The position numbers and the translations under genes are program-made. Of a stretch of DNA of 64,000 nt, positions 63,883 through 64,000 are shown one piece after another (the first letter of the stretch is position 1; each line of letters begins with the position of its first letter). This DNA comes from Asticcacaulis aquaticus (GTDB taxonomy: Bacteria > Pseudomonadota > Alphaproteobacteria > Caulobacterales > Caulobacteraceae). The stretch covers positions 92,754 to 156,753 of the forward strand of contig NZ_JAQQKX010000012.1 in NCBI RefSeq assembly GCF_028550415.1, in the 5' to 3' direction. The notes under the pieces are model-generated. The model made no database searches. It worked only from the letters and a program-made list of their open reading frames with translations, and was not told the origin of the DNA.

Positions 63883-64000
63883 TGAACCGCCCCGGCTTTG
63901 CCGGAGGCTCCAACTTCTGAGAAGATGGAGCTACTATGAACAAAACGACGAACAAGTTTTCACCTGAAGTCCGCGAACGCGCTGTGCGGATGTTTCTCGA
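63883..64000 (+). mobile_element. left end of an IS3-family element (continues past the window)
   Basis: Begins with TGAACCGCCCCGGCTTTGCC, typical of an IS3-family (IS51/IS407-like) end, and is followed by an orfA start at 63936. The rest lies outside. Confidence 0.7.
63936..64000 (+). CDS. IS3-family transposase OrfA, 5' part only
   Basis: Starts with ATG at 63936; the visible residues are [20 protein letters not shown], the usual N-terminus of IS3-family OrfA. It is cut by the window edge. GATGGAG lies eight bases before the ATG. Confidence 0.8.
   Translation, partial: MNKTTNKFSPEVRERAVRMFL

Noticed and set aside
1..64000. CRISPR arrays, tRNA or rRNA genes
   Set aside because: No regular repeat-spacer pattern and no cloverleaf or rRNA-like stretch was recognised by eye on either strand.

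Overview
The window looks like DNA from an aerobic alphaproteobacterium. The cbb3 oxidase operon in the ccoNOQP-GH(S)I style, two TonB-dependent receptors, a bacterial alternative oxidase and MobF-type plasmid genes fit Caulobacterales or Sphingomonadales; the exact genus is inference. Most genes are G+C-rich, but the restriction-modification gene near the right end is clearly A+T-richer.

Left part (1-17 kb), all on the minus strand. First comes a catecholate-siderophore unit: a TonB receptor with a Fur-box-like site, a Fes-like esterase and an IroE-like esterase that runs off the edge. Next are hemN, a small protein, a 5'-deleted AraC remnant and a free-standing RNA-polymerase-alpha-CTD-like protein. 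Then a long respiratory operon: a TauE/SafE-UreH-like membrane protein, then ccoN, O, Q, P, G, H, S, I. An alternative oxidase gene and a Crp/Fnr regulator without an iron-sulphur cysteine cluster lie upstream. The two terminal oxidases probably serve low-oxygen and cyanide- or nitric-oxide-resistant respiration.

Middle part (17-45 kb). A GNAT-toxin operon has its DUF1778 antitoxin gene cut by an IS3-family element. A short arsenic operon (arsR-aqpS-arsC) follows. A soluble chemoreceptor gene is split by a 13.6-kb Tn3-family transposon whose inverted repeats are visible at 22131 and 35693. The transposon carries tnpA, a second arsenic operon with two gene fusions (ArsC-ArsH and ArsC-ArsN), a porin, a MerR regulator with two small Cys-rich exported proteins, a Zn/Cd/Pb ATPase and a TonB receptor. 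The ATPase and the receptor share the same 19-bp-spacer MerR-type promoter. Beyond the transposon is a divergent sulphide/persulphide-plus-efflux cluster: SQR, DUF2892, CMD and TolC leftward; rhodanese, RND adaptor, RND pump, a BigR-like regulator and MarR rightward.

Right part (45-64 kb). An IS21-family element has cut off the end of an SRAP gene. Then come mobilisation genes in the order oriT candidate, ribbon-helix-helix protein, TrwB/TraD, TrwC-type relaxase, a small membrane protein and DUF1173. Last is a defence-like island: an RloC/PrrC-like ATPase, a type IIG restriction-modification enzyme and a tyrosine recombinase, with the start of another IS3 element at the edge. The window is thus a patchwork of respiratory and metal/sulphur-stress genes reshaped by at least four mobile elements.
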